This document shows, piece after piece, positions 7,037 through 15,587 of a stretch of DNA of 64,000 bases (positions within the stretch are counted from its first letter, which is position 1; each line of letters opens with the position of its first letter). This DNA is from Prauserella endophytica (GTDB lineage: Bacteria; Actinomycetota; Actinomycetes; Mycobacteriales; Pseudonocardiaceae). Location: positions 124,001-188,000 of the forward strand of contig NZ_SWMS01000001.1 in the NCBI RefSeq assembly GCF_005146945.1, written 5' to 3'. A program made the position numbers and the translations under genes. The notes below the pieces were generated by a model. That model searched no databases. It was not told the origin of the DNA and worked only from the letters and a program-made list of their open reading frames with translations.

Positions 7037-9633
7037 CATCCGCCGCCCAGAAGCCAGCGGCGCCCGAACCGGATCCGGACAGCGGACCCAACCTGAGCCA
7101 CCGCCAGATCGTCGTCATCCTGATCGGGCTGATGACCGGAATGTTCCTGGCCGCACTGGACCAGACCATCGTCGGCACGTCCATCCGCACGATCGCCGAC
7201 GATCTGAACGGGCTCAGCCTGCAGGCGTGGATCACCACGGCGTACCTGATCACCGCGACGATCGCGACACCGATCTACGGCAAACTTTCCGACATCTACG
7301 GGCGCAAACCGTTCTACCTCGCGGCGATCTCGATCTTCGTGCTCGGTTCGGTGGCGGCGACGTTCGCGCAGTCGATGTACCAGCTCGCGGCGTTCCGCGC
7401 CGTCCAGGGGCTCGGCGCCGGTGGTCTGATGTCGCTGGCGCTGACGATCCTCGGCGACATCGTGCCGCCCCGGCAGCGCGCCCGCTACCAGGGCTTCTTC
7501 CTCGCCGTGTTCGGCACGTCGACGGTGCTCGGCCCGGTACTGGGCGGGTTCCTCGCGGGGCTCGACTCAATCGCGGGGATCACCGGCTGGCGCTGGGTGT
7601 TCCTCGTCAACGTGCCGCTGGGCATCATCGCGCTGTTCGTGGTGGCGAAGGTGCTGAACGTGCCGCACCAGCGGCAGCAGCACCGCATCGACTGGTGGGG
7701 CGGCCTCGCGCTGGTGATTTGCCTCGTCCCGCTGCTGCTGATCGCCGAGCAGGGCCGCGAGTGGGGCTGGGGCTCCACCCGCGCCGTGATCTGCTACGGC
7801 GTCGGCGCCGTCGGACTCGTGCTCTTCCTCTTCGTCGAGCACGTAATGAAGGACGAGGCCCTGATCCCGCTGCGCCTGTTCCGCAACTCGACGTTCACCG
7901 TCGCGATCGCGGGCGGCGTGATCGTCGGTGTCGCGATGTTCGGCTCGATCATGCTGATCCCGCAGTACCTGCAGATCGTGCAGGGCTACTCGCCGACGGA
8001 GGCGGGTCTGCTGTCGCTGCCGCTGATGCTCGGCGTCATGACGGCCTCGGTCACGTCGGGCCAGCTGACCTCGCGCACGGGCCGGTACAAGATCTTCCCG
8101 GTCGTCGGCACCGCCCTGATGACAGTGGGCATGCTGCTGTTCGCCCAGGTCGAGTGGGACAGCCCGATCTGGCAGCCCATGGTCTACATGGCCGTGATCG
8201 GGCTCGGACTCGGTGGCTGCATGCAGACCCTGATCATCGCCGTGCAGAACGCGGGCCCTCGCCGCGACATGGGCGTGTCCACGGCCTCGGCGACGTTCTT
8301 CCGCCAGATCGGCGGCACGCTGGGTGTCGCGGTGTTCCTGTCGGTGCTGTTCAGCACCCTGAACGACAACATCGCCGACGCCTTCCGCTCGGCGGGCGTC
8401 GCACCCTCGGCCATGAACGCGGCGGGCAACGACATCATGACCGACTCGTCGTTCCTGCAGCAGATCCCGATCGAGCAGGCGCGGCCGTTCTTCATCGGCT
8501 TCACCGACTCGATCAGCCTGGTGTTCTACATCGGCGCGGGCGTGGCCGCGCTCGCGTTCCTCGTGCTGCTGTTCATGAAGGAGATCCCGCTGGCCGACAG
8601 CGCGCCGAAGGCCGCGGTGATGGAGGGCGGCGAGGCGCTGATCGACACCGACAATGCTGCCGCCCCGGAAGCCCAGCGCGAGGCGGCGCTCGCCGACGCG
8701 GACGAGGCGCTCGACCGCGAACCCGAGCTGGTCGCGGCGGGCAGGCACTCGCGGGCCGACGAGAACGGGCACGCCGAACTGCGCGGCGCCACGGCGCCGA
8801 TCACGGCCTCGACGGGCTTCCGCGATGCGGTGGAGACACCGGGGCTGCCCGTCACCGGGCACATCCGCAGGCAGGACGGCTCCTCCGTCGCGGGTGCGGC
8901 CCTCACCCTGATCGACCAGCGGGGCAGGCAGGTCGCACGGGGCATCGGCCAGTCCGACGGCGGTTACACGATCGGCGCCCCGGACACGGGTACCTACGTG
9001 CTGATCGTGTCGGCGGGCGGCCACCAGCCGCAGGCTTCGAGCGTCGTCGTGGGCGGCACCGGCGCCCCGACGCGCGTGGACATCACGCTGACCGGCTCCG
9101 GCGAGGTCACCGGCGTGGTGCGGGCCGCGGGCAGCGGGACGCCGCTGGCGAACGCGACCGTGACGCTCGCCGACTCGCGCGGCGAGGTCACCGCCGCGTG
9201 CGGCACGCAGGCCGACGGGACCTACGTGTTCACGGGCGTCACCTCGGGCGCCTACACGCTCGTCGCGAGCGGGGACCGGCTGCGGCCCGCCGCCGTGACG
9301 CTGACCGTGCCCGACAGCGGCGTGCTGCACCACGACATCGAGCTCGCCGGCTCGGTGCTGCTGAGCGGCACGGCGCTCGCCGAGGACGACCGGCCGGTGC
9401 GCGACGCGCGGATCACCGTGCTCGACGCCGACGGCAATGTGGCCGCGGTGGCCAGGACCGACGAGTCCGGTCGCTACGTGGTGAGCGACCTGCCCGAGGG
9501 CGACTACACCGTGGTCGCGAGCGGGTACCCGCCCGCGACGAGCCAGGTGACCGTCGCGGGTGGGGAAGCCGAGCACGACGTGCGCCTCGGCTACGACCAG
9601 GTGATCGACGACCTGGCGGGGAACGACCGCTGA
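7033..9633 (+). CDS. DHA2-type MFS drug exporter fused to three carboxypeptidase-regulatory-like domains
   Basis: 866 residues, far longer than the usual ~500 for EmrB/QacA exporters. Residues 1-520 form a 14-span MFS unit with LDQTIVGTS in the first span and motif A GKLSDIYGRKPF. After an Ala/Glu-rich linker (520-603) come three ~85-residue repeats (about 605-685, 687-773, 775-855). Each has the signature of carboxypeptidase regulatory-like/CnaB-type beta sandwiches, such as VAGAALTLIDQRGRQVARG then DGGYTIGAPDTGTYVLIVSA. The exporter half moves drugs or metabolites out by proton antiport. The tail may bind ligand or partner. It overlaps MarR (ATGA) and the YceI gene (TGATG), so all three are co-transcribed. 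Confidence 0.88.
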   Translation: MTSAAQKPAAPEPDPDSGPNLSHRQIVVILIGLMTGMFLAALDQTIVGTSIRTIADDLNGLSLQAWITTAYLITATIATPIYGKLSDIYGRKPFYLAAISIFVLGSVAATFAQSMYQLAAFRAVQGLGAGGLMSLALTILGDIVPPRQRARYQGFFLAVFGTSTVLGPVLGGFLAGLDSIAGITGWRWVFLVNVPLGIIALFVVAKVLNVPHQRQQHRIDWWGGLALVICLVPLLLIAEQGREWGWGSTRAVICYGVGAVGLVLFLFVEHVMKDEALIPLRLFRNSTFTVAIAGGVIVGVAMFGSIMLIPQYLQIVQGYSPTEAGLLSLPLMLGVMTASVTSGQLTSRTGRYKIFPVVGTALMTVGMLLFAQVEWDSPIWQPMVYMAVIGLGLGGCMQTLIIAVQNAGPRRDMGVSTASATFFRQIGGTLGVAVFLSVLFSTLNDNIADAFRSAGVAPSAMNAAGNDIMTDSSFLQQIPIEQARPFFIGFTDSISLVFYIGAGVAALAFLVLLFMKEIPLADSAPKAAVMEGGEALIDTDNAAAPEAQREAALADADEALDREPELVAAGRHSRADENGHAELRGATAPITASTGFRDAVETPGLPVTGHIRRQDGSSVAGAALTLIDQRGRQVARGIGQSDGGYTIGAPDTGTYVLIVSAGGHQPQASSVVVGGTGAPTRVDITLTGSGEVTGVVRAAGSGTPLANATVTLADSRGEVTAACGTQADGTYVFTGVTSGAYTLVASGDRLRPAAVTLTVPDSGVLHHDIELAGSVLLSGTALAEDDRPVRDARITVLDADGNVAAVARTDESGRYVVSDLPEGDYTVVASGYPPATSQVTVAGGEAEHDVRLGYDQVIDDLAGNDR

Positions 9634-10454
9634 TGGCGGGGCTCTCGGGACTCGTCCGCACCGCCGAGGGCTGGGCGGTGGAACACGCCGTGCTGACCGT
9701 GACCGACCTCGGCGGGCGGCAGGCCGCGAGGGCCACGGCGGACGCGCAGGGTGCGGTGGTCACCGAACCGCTCGCCCCCGGCGTCTACACCGCCGTGGTG
9801 ACGGCGCCGGGATACCTGCCCGTCGCCCGCACCGCCCAGGTCGCGAGTGACGGCTCCGGCTCGATCGGCGACGTCACCCTCGCCCCGGAGGAGGGCGCGA
9901 TCGAGCTGCCACCGCCGGGGCCCTGGGTGATCGACCCCGTGCACTCCTCGGTGGTGGTGACGGCCCGGCACCTCGGGATCGCGAGCATCAAGGCACGCTT
10001 TCCCGACCTCTCGGGCCGGATCGTGGTGGAGCGGCCCGTCGAGCGCTCGTCGGTGCGCGCCCGCATCGAAGCGGCGTCGATCGACACCGGCATCAAGATG
10101 CGCGACGACCACCTGCGCTCGGCCGACTTCCTCGACGTGGCCACGTACCCGGCCATCGAATTCGCGGGCACCGGCCTGGCGCAGAAGGGCGCCGACACCT
10201 GGCTGTTGCGCGGTGAGCTGGTGCTGCACGGGCAGCGCCGCGAGATCGAACTGGACCTGCGCTACGGCGGGTACGGGCCCGATCCGTGGGGTGGCGTACG
10301 CGCTGCGTTCCACGCCGAGACGCAGCTGCGCCGCGACGACTTCGCGATCAACTACAACGCGATGGTGCGGGCCGGCGTGGCCGCGATCGGCACCACCGTC
10401 AAGGTGGAGCTCGACATCCAGGCGCTCCAGGGAGAGCGGCTTCCGGAGTTCTGA
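9633..10454 (+). CDS. YceI family protein with N-terminal carboxypeptidase-regulatory-like domain
   Basis: 273 residues. Residues 1-85 form one more copy of the domain found in the transporter tail (VLTVTDLGGRQAARATADAQG then APGVYTAVVTAPGYLPVA). Residues 93-270 form a YceI lipocalin-like barrel (WVIDPVHSSVVVTARHLGIAS, IKMRDDHLRSADFLDVATYP, and the end FAINYNAMVRAGV). YceI barrels bind isoprenoid or other amphipathic ligands. No signal peptide is visible, so the protein is probably cytoplasmic. The start codon shares one base with the transporter stop. Ordinary YceI proteins lack the N-terminal domain. Confidence 0.88.
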   Translation: MAGLSGLVRTAEGWAVEHAVLTVTDLGGRQAARATADAQGAVVTEPLAPGVYTAVVTAPGYLPVARTAQVASDGSGSIGDVTLAPEEGAIELPPPGPWVIDPVHSSVVVTARHLGIASIKARFPDLSGRIVVERPVERSSVRARIEAASIDTGIKMRDDHLRSADFLDVATYPAIEFAGTGLAQKGADTWLLRGELVLHGQRREIELDLRYGGYGPDPWGGVRAAFHAETQLRRDDFAINYNAMVRAGVAAIGTTVKVELDIQALQGERLPEF

Positions 10455-10538
10455 GCCACGCCGCTCGTGACCGGGTGGAAACCGGAACGACACCGTTCGG
10501 GTTAGGTCCACACCGGGAAGCCACGTACGCTGCCGGGC

Positions 10539-11210
10539 GTGGGTATCGTGCACGCCGAAGCCGCCGGCGTCGGGCTGGACTGGCTCGCGACGGCCGGTCC
10601 GCTCCTCGTCTGGGTCATCGTGCTCAGCTTCGTGTTCATCGAATGCGCGCTGATCGTCGGGCTGTTCCTGCCCGGCGACTCGCTGCTCTTCGGGGCCGGG
10701 GTGGTGCTGGCGCAGCACAGCGCGGAAGGCCACGCGTGGGCGCTGTCCGGGGTGGCCCTGGTCGTCGCCGTGGTCGGCAACCAGGTCGGCTACTACATCG
10801 GCAGGCAGACGGGCACGAAGTTCATCGCGCGGCGCGGCGGCAAGGTGCTCAACCAGGCCAACCTCGAACGAGCGCGTGCCTTTCTCAACCGCAGGGGCTT
10901 CCTGGCGATCGTGGCGGCCCGCTGGATCCCGTGGGTGCGCACGCTCGCCCCGCTGATCGCGGGTGCGGCGCGCATGGATCCCCGGCGCTTCATGCTGGCG
11001 ACCACCGCCGGCGCGGTGCTGTGGGTACCGACGCTGGTGCTGATCGGCTACTACGGCGCCGGGCTGCTCGACGTGGTGCCGTGGCTCAAGACGGCGCTGG
11101 TGTGGGGCAGCGTGGCGTTCTTCGTGATCGGCACGGCCTACGGCGTGTACCGCTACCGCCAGGAGATGCGCCGCCCGGTGGAGACCGAGACGGAGGCGGC
11201 GAGCGCCTGA
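10539..11210 (+). CDS. DedA family membrane protein (second copy)
   Basis: 223 residues. DedA signatures are LPGDSLLFGAGVVLA (~residue 48) and AARWIPWVRTLAPLIAGAARM (~residue 125), with four to five hydrophobic spans. The role is as for the copy at 3.9 kb: a VTT-domain membrane protein tied to lipid transport and envelope homeostasis. TACGCT (10526-10531) ends 7 nt before GTG 10539, again suggesting leaderless expression. The two copies differ enough to be old paralogues. It converges on the VOC gene. Confidence 0.88.
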   Translation: MGIVHAEAAGVGLDWLATAGPLLVWVIVLSFVFIECALIVGLFLPGDSLLFGAGVVLAQHSAEGHAWALSGVALVVAVVGNQVGYYIGRQTGTKFIARRGGKVLNQANLERARAFLNRRGFLAIVAARWIPWVRTLAPLIAGAARMDPRRFMLATTAGAVLWVPTLVLIGYYGAGLLDVVPWLKTALVWGSVAFFVIGTAYGVYRYRQEMRRPVETETEAASA

Positions 11211-11214
11211 GCCG

Positions 11215-11625
11215 TCACTCCGGCTCCGCCCACACCTCGAGCTGGATGCCGTCGGGGTCGCGGAACACCACGACCAGGGAGCCGGGCACGGTGCGCGAGG
11301 GCGTCGCCGGAGTGTGGGTGACGCCGTACTCGGCGAGCCGCTCCTCCCACCGCTGCAGCTCGGCGAACGAGCCGACCTTGAACGCGACGTGGTCGAGCCC
11401 GGTATGCCGCTCGTCGAAGGGCGGCCGCTCGACGTGGGCGTGCTGGACGAGCATCACGGAGAAGCCGTCACCGGGCGCGCGCAGCAGCACCTTCCGCAAC
11501 CCCTTCTCGGGGTCGTCGCGGCGCGAGATCTCCTCGAACTCCAGCACCCGCTCGTACCACGGCACGCTGCGGTCGACGTCGGTGACCGTGAGAGCCAGAT
11601 GGTGCACACTCGCGAGCTTGGTCAT
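11215..11625 (-). CDS. VOC (glyoxalase/dioxygenase fold) protein
   Basis: 136 residues. It begins VHHLALTVTDVDRSVPWYERVL and ends VVVFRDPDGIQLEVWAEPE, the two edges of a vicinal-oxygen-chelate module. Potential metal ligands are the early His, GLDHVAFKV and the final Glu. VOC members include glyoxalases, ring-cleaving dioxygenases and resistance proteins; nothing here separates these. It is monocistronic and convergent with the DedA gene. Confidence 0.82.
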   Translation of the reverse strand: MTKLASVHHLALTVTDVDRSVPWYERVLEFEEISRRDDPEKGLRKVLLRAPGDGFSVMLVQHAHVERPPFDERHTGLDHVAFKVGSFAELQRWEERLAEYGVTHTPATPSRTVPGSLVVVFRDPDGIQLEVWAEPE

Positions 11626-11968
11626 TTCTCACAGTCGTCCTTCCACCCCCGCACGAGGATTCTCGCCGGGCGGCCGCGCTCCCCGCTCGCCGGGTGGCTG
11701 GAATGGGATGTCGCCGTGACCCCTCCGTACCCGGCGTGGCCGGGATTCCTCAACAGCCCTGTGGATAACCCGTGGTTGTCCACAGCCAACCTGTGGACAG
11801 ATTGGCTCGGCCGTCCGCAGTGAAGGCCACCATGCCTGCGCCCACCCGTCTCCCTCCACCACCCAAACGGAGACGCTGACGCGCCGCTGTGTTCGTTCAA
11901 CGCAGTGAAGGTGGCCTTCACTGCGTCAGGGTCAGGGTCGGGGTCAGGGCCGGGGTCGGGGCGCGGGG
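11626..11968. other. Intergenic region with palindrome remnants and G-tract repeat
   Basis: This 343-bp stretch lies between the VOC start and the kinase stop. A partial copy of the GGCCACC palindrome is at 11818-11835, a complete hairpin at 11901-11925, and a G-run repeat at 11928-11969. I see no credible gene in it. Confidence 0.7.
11901..11925. terminator. Hairpin terminator, GGCCACCTT-core palindrome
   Basis: CGCAGTGAAGG (11901-11911) pairs perfectly with CCTTCACTGCG (11915-11925) across a 3-nt loop. It lies just past the stop of the P-loop kinase gene on the minus strand. It matches the hairpin at 37170-37192 almost base for base. Confidence 0.8.
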
Positions 11969-11969
11969 T
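11928..11969 (+). repeat. GGGTC-type G-tract tandem repeat, potential G-quadruplex
   Basis: Seven runs of three or more G separated by 2-3 bases (GGGTCA/GGGGTC units) abut the stop codon of the minus-strand kinase gene and its terminator hairpin. The plus strand satisfies the usual G-quadruplex pattern. Confidence 0.6.
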
Positions 11970-12604
11970 CAGACCGCGAAGTGGGGTAGCTCCATGTCGC
12001 GCACCACGAGGTCGGCACGCACCGCACTCGGGGCGATCAGGTCCGCGTTGCGCTGGTCGGAGCCGAGCGCGCGCTGGCGAGCCTCCACAAGGGACCGTCC
12101 GTACTTGCGGTGCCGCGTCACCAGCCGCTCGATGCGCTCGTCCTCGTCCGGCTGCAGGTACCAGACGTCGTCGATCAGCGACCGCAGATCCGCCCACGGC
12201 TCCGTGTCGAGCAGCAGGTAGTTGCCCTCCGTGATCACCAGCCGCACGGACGGCGGCACCGGCACCGCGCACGCGATCGGCTCCTCGATCTCGCGGCGGA
12301 ATTCCGGCGCGTAGACCAGCTCCTCGCCCCGCGCGAGCCTGCGGATCAGATGCACGTAGCCGTACGCGTCGAACGTGTCCGGGGCGCCCTTGCGGTCGGT
12401 GCGGCCGAGCCGGTTGAGCTCCACCTGCGCGAGGTGGAAGCCGTCCAGGCCCACCACGGTCGCGCGGTCGCCGAGCGCGTTGGCCAGCCGCCACGCGAGG
12501 GTCGTCTTGCCGGAGGCGGGGGCTCCCGCTATGCCCAGCACCGTGCGCCCGTCCCTCGCGGCGAGCGTCTGCGCCCTGTCCAGCAACTCCTCGAACGACG
12601 TCAT
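11969..12604 (-). CDS. P-loop nucleoside/sugar kinase (uridine kinase-like)
   Basis: 211 residues. The Walker A loop is GIAGAPASGKTTLAWRL (residues ~24-40). GLDGFHLAQVEL resembles the substrate-binding DxFH of the uridine kinase/phosphoribulokinase group, and VITEGNYLLLDTEPW is the typical EGNYLL segment of actinobacterial fructose/nucleoside kinase-like proteins. It phosphorylates a sugar or nucleoside hydroxyl with ATP; the substrate is unknown. It shares an ATGA overlap with the upstream PfkB gene, so the two kinases are co-translated. Confidence 0.85.
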   Translation of the reverse strand: MTSFEELLDRAQTLAARDGRTVLGIAGAPASGKTTLAWRLANALGDRATVVGLDGFHLAQVELNRLGRTDRKGAPDTFDAYGYVHLIRRLARGEELVYAPEFRREIEEPIACAVPVPPSVRLVITEGNYLLLDTEPWADLRSLIDDVWYLQPDEDERIERLVTRHRKYGRSLVEARQRALGSDQRNADLIAPSAVRADLVVRDMELPHFAV

Positions 12605-13446
12605 CTCTCTCCCATCCTCGCCCTCACCGGGCCAAGCCAGCTTCTCGGTCCACTGTGGCGCACCCGCTCGGCCGCCACCTCGTTGGCGAACCCGATCAGT
12701 TCCGGGATCGGCAGCTCCCCGGCCCTTGCCACGAGCGCACCGTGCCATACGTCGCCCGCGCCGAGCGTGTCCTTCGCCTCGACCGACGGCACCGCCACCT
12801 CGCCCGACTCGCCGCCGCTTCGCCAGCGCACCGGGTCGGGACCCGCCGTGGTGATCACCGTCGGCACGTCGGCCAGCGCGCCATCCGGCGCGCGGAAGTC
12901 CGCCGAGCAGGCGACCACGTCGGCCAGCGGGAAGACGTCCGCGAACACGGGTTTCCAGCTGCCTGCGTCCACCACCACGGGCACCCCCTCCTCCCTGGCC
13001 CACCGAGCGGCGGCCAGGGCGAGCGCGGGGTGGTGGCCGTCCACCAGCACGGCGTCGGTCGAGGAGGTCGTGGGCAGTGGAACAGCGGCCAGCTTCTCGG
13101 GCAGCGCCGCCGCGTTGTGCGAGACCACGGTGCGCTCGCCGTCACGCTCCCGCACGGCCACCGCGCTCACGGCGGGCGGGTCCGGGTGCGTGGGCAGCGC
13201 GTCGAGCACGTCGACCCCGCACGCGGCGAGGTCGGTTCGGGCGAGTTCCGCGAGCGGATGGGCGCCGAGGACGGTCAGCAGCGTGGGCCGTCCGCCGAGT
13301 GCCGCGACCGTGACGGCGGCGTTGGTGGCGGGCCCGCCCGCCGCGGTCTCCACCGAGCGCGACTGGACCTTGTGACCCGGCTCCGGCAGCTCGTCGACGC
13401 GCTGGACGACGTCGACCGTGCACAGGCCCGCGAGGAGCACCCTCAC
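12601..13446 (-). CDS. PfkB family carbohydrate kinase
   Basis: 281 residues, slightly short for a ribokinase-type enzyme. The N-terminal signature is ETAAGGPATNAAVTVAALGG. The C-terminal signature is VEAKDTLGAGDVWHGALVARAG, with the GAGD anion hole and catalytic Asp. It phosphorylates a sugar, probably a ribose-, fructose- or adenosine-like substrate. I chose GTG 13446 (VRVLLAGL) because a GGAGGAGG site lies upstream; longer versions are not family-like. It is divergent from the LacI gene and shares its operator region, so it is a likely LacI target. Confidence 0.88.
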   Translation of the reverse strand: MRVLLAGLCTVDVVQRVDELPEPGHKVQSRSVETAAGGPATNAAVTVAALGGRPTLLTVLGAHPLAELARTDLAACGVDVLDALPTHPDPPAVSAVAVRERDGERTVVSHNAAALPEKLAAVPLPTTSSTDAVLVDGHHPALALAAARWAREEGVPVVVDAGSWKPVFADVFPLADVVACSADFRAPDGALADVPTVITTAGPDPVRWRSGGESGEVAVPSVEAKDTLGAGDVWHGALVARAGELPIPELIGFANEVAAERVRHSGPRSWLGPVRARMGER

Positions 13447-13522
13447 GCTCGCCACCCTCCTCCGCTCCGAGGCACACCGCCGGACGCCTGCAACGTAGAC
13501 AGACGTTATGCTCGCTCGCAAC

Positions 13523-13536
13523 CGTTTGCGCAAACG
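13523..13536. promoter_or_regulatory. LacI-family operator between divergent kinase and regulator genes
   Basis: CGTTTGCGCAAACG is a perfect 14-bp palindrome with the central CG of LacI/PurR-type sites. It lies in the 117-bp gap between pfkB and lacI. On the minus strand a TTGCGA/TACGTT pair (13521-13516 and 13497-13492, 18-bp spacer) lies directly next to it. A related half-site, AACCGGTTGCGC, is at 14623-14634. Confidence 0.75.
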
Positions 13537-13563
13537 CTTGCCGCGAGCCGCGAAGGACGAACC

Positions 13564-14601
13564 ATGCCCCCGCAGCGATCGACCCGGCCCACTCAGCGCG
13601 ACATCGCGGAGCTGGCCGGGGTCTCGATCACCACCGTCTCGCACGTCGTCAACGGCACCAGGGCCGTGGCCCCGGAGACCAGAGCAGCGGTGCTCGAGGC
13701 CATCGAGCAGACCGGCTACACGGGTGATGTCATCGCCCGCTCACTGGTCACCGGCGGCACGCGGTCGATCGGCGTCGCGATCTCGCTGCTCGCCAACCCC
13801 TACTTCGCGGTGCTCATGCAGACCATCGAGCGGGAAGCCGCCGCAGCAGGCTACACGGTGCTGCTCTCCGACACGCATGACACGGTCGACACCGAGCAGG
13901 CCGTCGTGCGTGCGCTGCGGTCGAGGCGCGTCGAGGGCCTGCTGCTCACCTCCGTGCCCGGCGACGGCTCCGTGATCAGCGAGCTCGTCTCGCTCGGCAT
14001 CCCCACCGTGCTCGTCGACCGCCTCGCCACGAGAGGTGACGTGGACCAGGTCGGCGCGGAGAACATCCAGTCCACGTCCGCGCTCACCGAGCACCTCGCC
14101 TCGCTGGGCCACCGCCGGATCGGCTTCGTCGCGGGCACCCCCGGCCTCGCCACGAGCGAGGAACGGACGCTCGGCTACCGACTCGGCCTCGGCCGGGGCG
14201 GGCTCGCGTGGAACCCCGACCTCGTGGTGCCGGGGCACTCCGAACGCGCGGGCGGCGCGGACGCGTTCGCCGCACTGCTCGACCGGCCGGAGCCGCCGAG
14301 CGCGGTGGTGGTCGGCAACGACGCGATGATGGCCGGCGTGCTGCACGAAGCGCGGCGGCGGCAGCTGCACGTCGGCAAGGACGTCGCCGTGGTCGGCTTC
14401 GACGACACGGAATGGGCCGACCTCGTGGACCCGCCACTGACCACCATGGCGCAGCCCATCGCCGACATCGGCCGCGAGGCCGTCCGGCTGCTGCTGTCGC
14501 GGATCAAGGACCCGGACCGCAGGCCGGAGACGTTGCGCCTCCCACCGGTCCTGCGGCACCGGGAGTCATGCGGTTGCCCCGCGATTCACCCGGACAGTTG
14601 A
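13564..14601 (+). CDS. LacI family transcriptional regulator
   Basis: 345 residues. The N-terminal helix-turn-helix is TQRDIAELAGVSITTVSHVVNG followed by the hinge TRAAVLEAIEQTGYTGD. The periplasmic-binding-protein-like sensor covers residues 60-335 and includes TRSIGVAISLLANPYF, PTVLVDRLATRGDVDQV and VAVVGFDDTEWADLVDPPLTT. It ends with RHRESCGCP. It should bind a sugar or sugar phosphate and control the divergent kinase pair through the 13523 operator. The next gene is a duplicate lacking the DNA-binding domain. Confidence 0.92.
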   Translation: MPPQRSTRPTQRDIAELAGVSITTVSHVVNGTRAVAPETRAAVLEAIEQTGYTGDVIARSLVTGGTRSIGVAISLLANPYFAVLMQTIEREAAAAGYTVLLSDTHDTVDTEQAVVRALRSRRVEGLLLTSVPGDGSVISELVSLGIPTVLVDRLATRGDVDQVGAENIQSTSALTEHLASLGHRRIGFVAGTPGLATSEERTLGYRLGLGRGGLAWNPDLVVPGHSERAGGADAFAALLDRPEPPSAVVVGNDAMMAGVLHEARRRQLHVGKDVAVVGFDDTEWADLVDPPLTTMAQPIADIGREAVRLLLSRIKDPDRRPETLRLPPVLRHRESCGCPAIHPDS

Positions 14602-14690
14602 TTCTGCGGCGACGCGCTGCGTAACCGGTTGCGCGTTAGCCCACTCGGGCTAGCGTCACCCGATCAGCTCCCTCCTCCTGGAGTAGCGCC

Positions 14691-15587
14691 ATGAGCTCAC
14701 CGTCGAGCGCACCGCCCCGCAGGCGCGCGCCCCTGTGCTACCGGTTCGGGGTCGCCCTCGCGCCGGACACCGGAGGCCGCGCCGAACTGGCCGCCGCGGT
14801 CGAGTCGGCGGTCCTGGCCGAGGGTTGCGCGGTGACCTTCGCCGAGACCACCGGCAGCGTCACCTCCGAGGCCGCCGCGGCCCGCACCCTGCGCGCCCAG
14901 GGAGTCGACGGTGTGTTGCTGGCCCCGGCGAGCGGGGACGACACCGTGGTGACCGAGCTGGTGCGGATCGGCTTGCCGACCGTGCTCGTCGACCGCCTCG
15001 CCCCGCGGGACGATGTCGACCAGGTCGGCACGGAGAACATCGAGTCCACGTCCGAGCTCACCGAGCACCTGGCCGCGCGGGGGTACCGCCGGATCGGGCT
15101 CCTCGCAGGACCGCCCGGTGACGGCGACGCCGACGAGCGGTCGCTCGGTTACCGGCTCGGCCTCGGCCGCGCCGGCCTGCGCTGGGACGCCGCGCTCGTC
15201 GTGCGCGGGGGCTCGCCATCGGCGGCCGGGGTGCTGCTGGCCGAAAGGCCGTCAGCGGTCGTCGTCGCCGGGGAAGGCATGCTCGGGGCTGTGCAGGCCG
15301 AGGCGCGCGACCGCGGGCTGCGCATCGGCGCGGAGCTGGGCCTGGTCTGCCACGGTGACACGGGCCGCGCCCGCGAAGCCGACCCGCCCGTTTCCGCGCT
15401 GGCCCCACCGTTCGGCGACATCGCGCACACGGCTGTGCGGCTGCTGCTGTCGCGTATCGCCGACCCTGCGCGGCGGCCGAGGACCGTGCGGCTCACGCCG
15501 TCCTTCGCGCACCGGTCCTCCTGTGGCTGCCCTGCTCAGGGATCCAGCACGGCGGCGGCCTCCAGCAGCAGCCAAGCGCCGAGCTGA
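14691..15587 (+). CDS. LacI-like sensor-domain protein lacking the helix-turn-helix
   Basis: 298 residues. The first ~18 are a short basic, proline-rich leader in place of the DNA-binding domain. The rest aligns with the sensor domain of the preceding LacI gene: PTVLVDRLAPRDDVDQVGTEN against PTVLVDRLATRGDVDQVGAEN, and RSSCGCP at the end. It is therefore a tandem duplicate without the helix-turn-helix. A GGAG site 7 nt before ATG 14691 supports the start. The last ~15 residues (Ser/Ala-rich) are read through the 3' end of the opposite gene, with a 52-bp antiparallel overlap. It could heterodimerise with LacI or act as a free ligand sensor; decay is also possible. Confidence 0.8.
   Translation: MSSPSSAPPRRRAPLCYRFGVALAPDTGGRAELAAAVESAVLAEGCAVTFAETTGSVTSEAAAARTLRAQGVDGVLLAPASGDDTVVTELVRIGLPTVLVDRLAPRDDVDQVGTENIESTSELTEHLAARGYRRIGLLAGPPGDGDADERSLGYRLGLGRAGLRWDAALVVRGGSPSAAGVLLAERPSAVVVAGEGMLGAVQAEARDRGLRIGAELGLVCHGDTGRAREADPPVSALAPPFGDIAHTAVRLLLSRIADPARRPRTVRLTPSFAHRSSCGCPAQGSSTAAASSSSQAPS

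Noticed and set aside
11928-11969. CRISPR-like or satellite array
   Set aside because: Units are 6-7 bp without spacers. No CRISPR array or cas gene occurs anywhere in the window.
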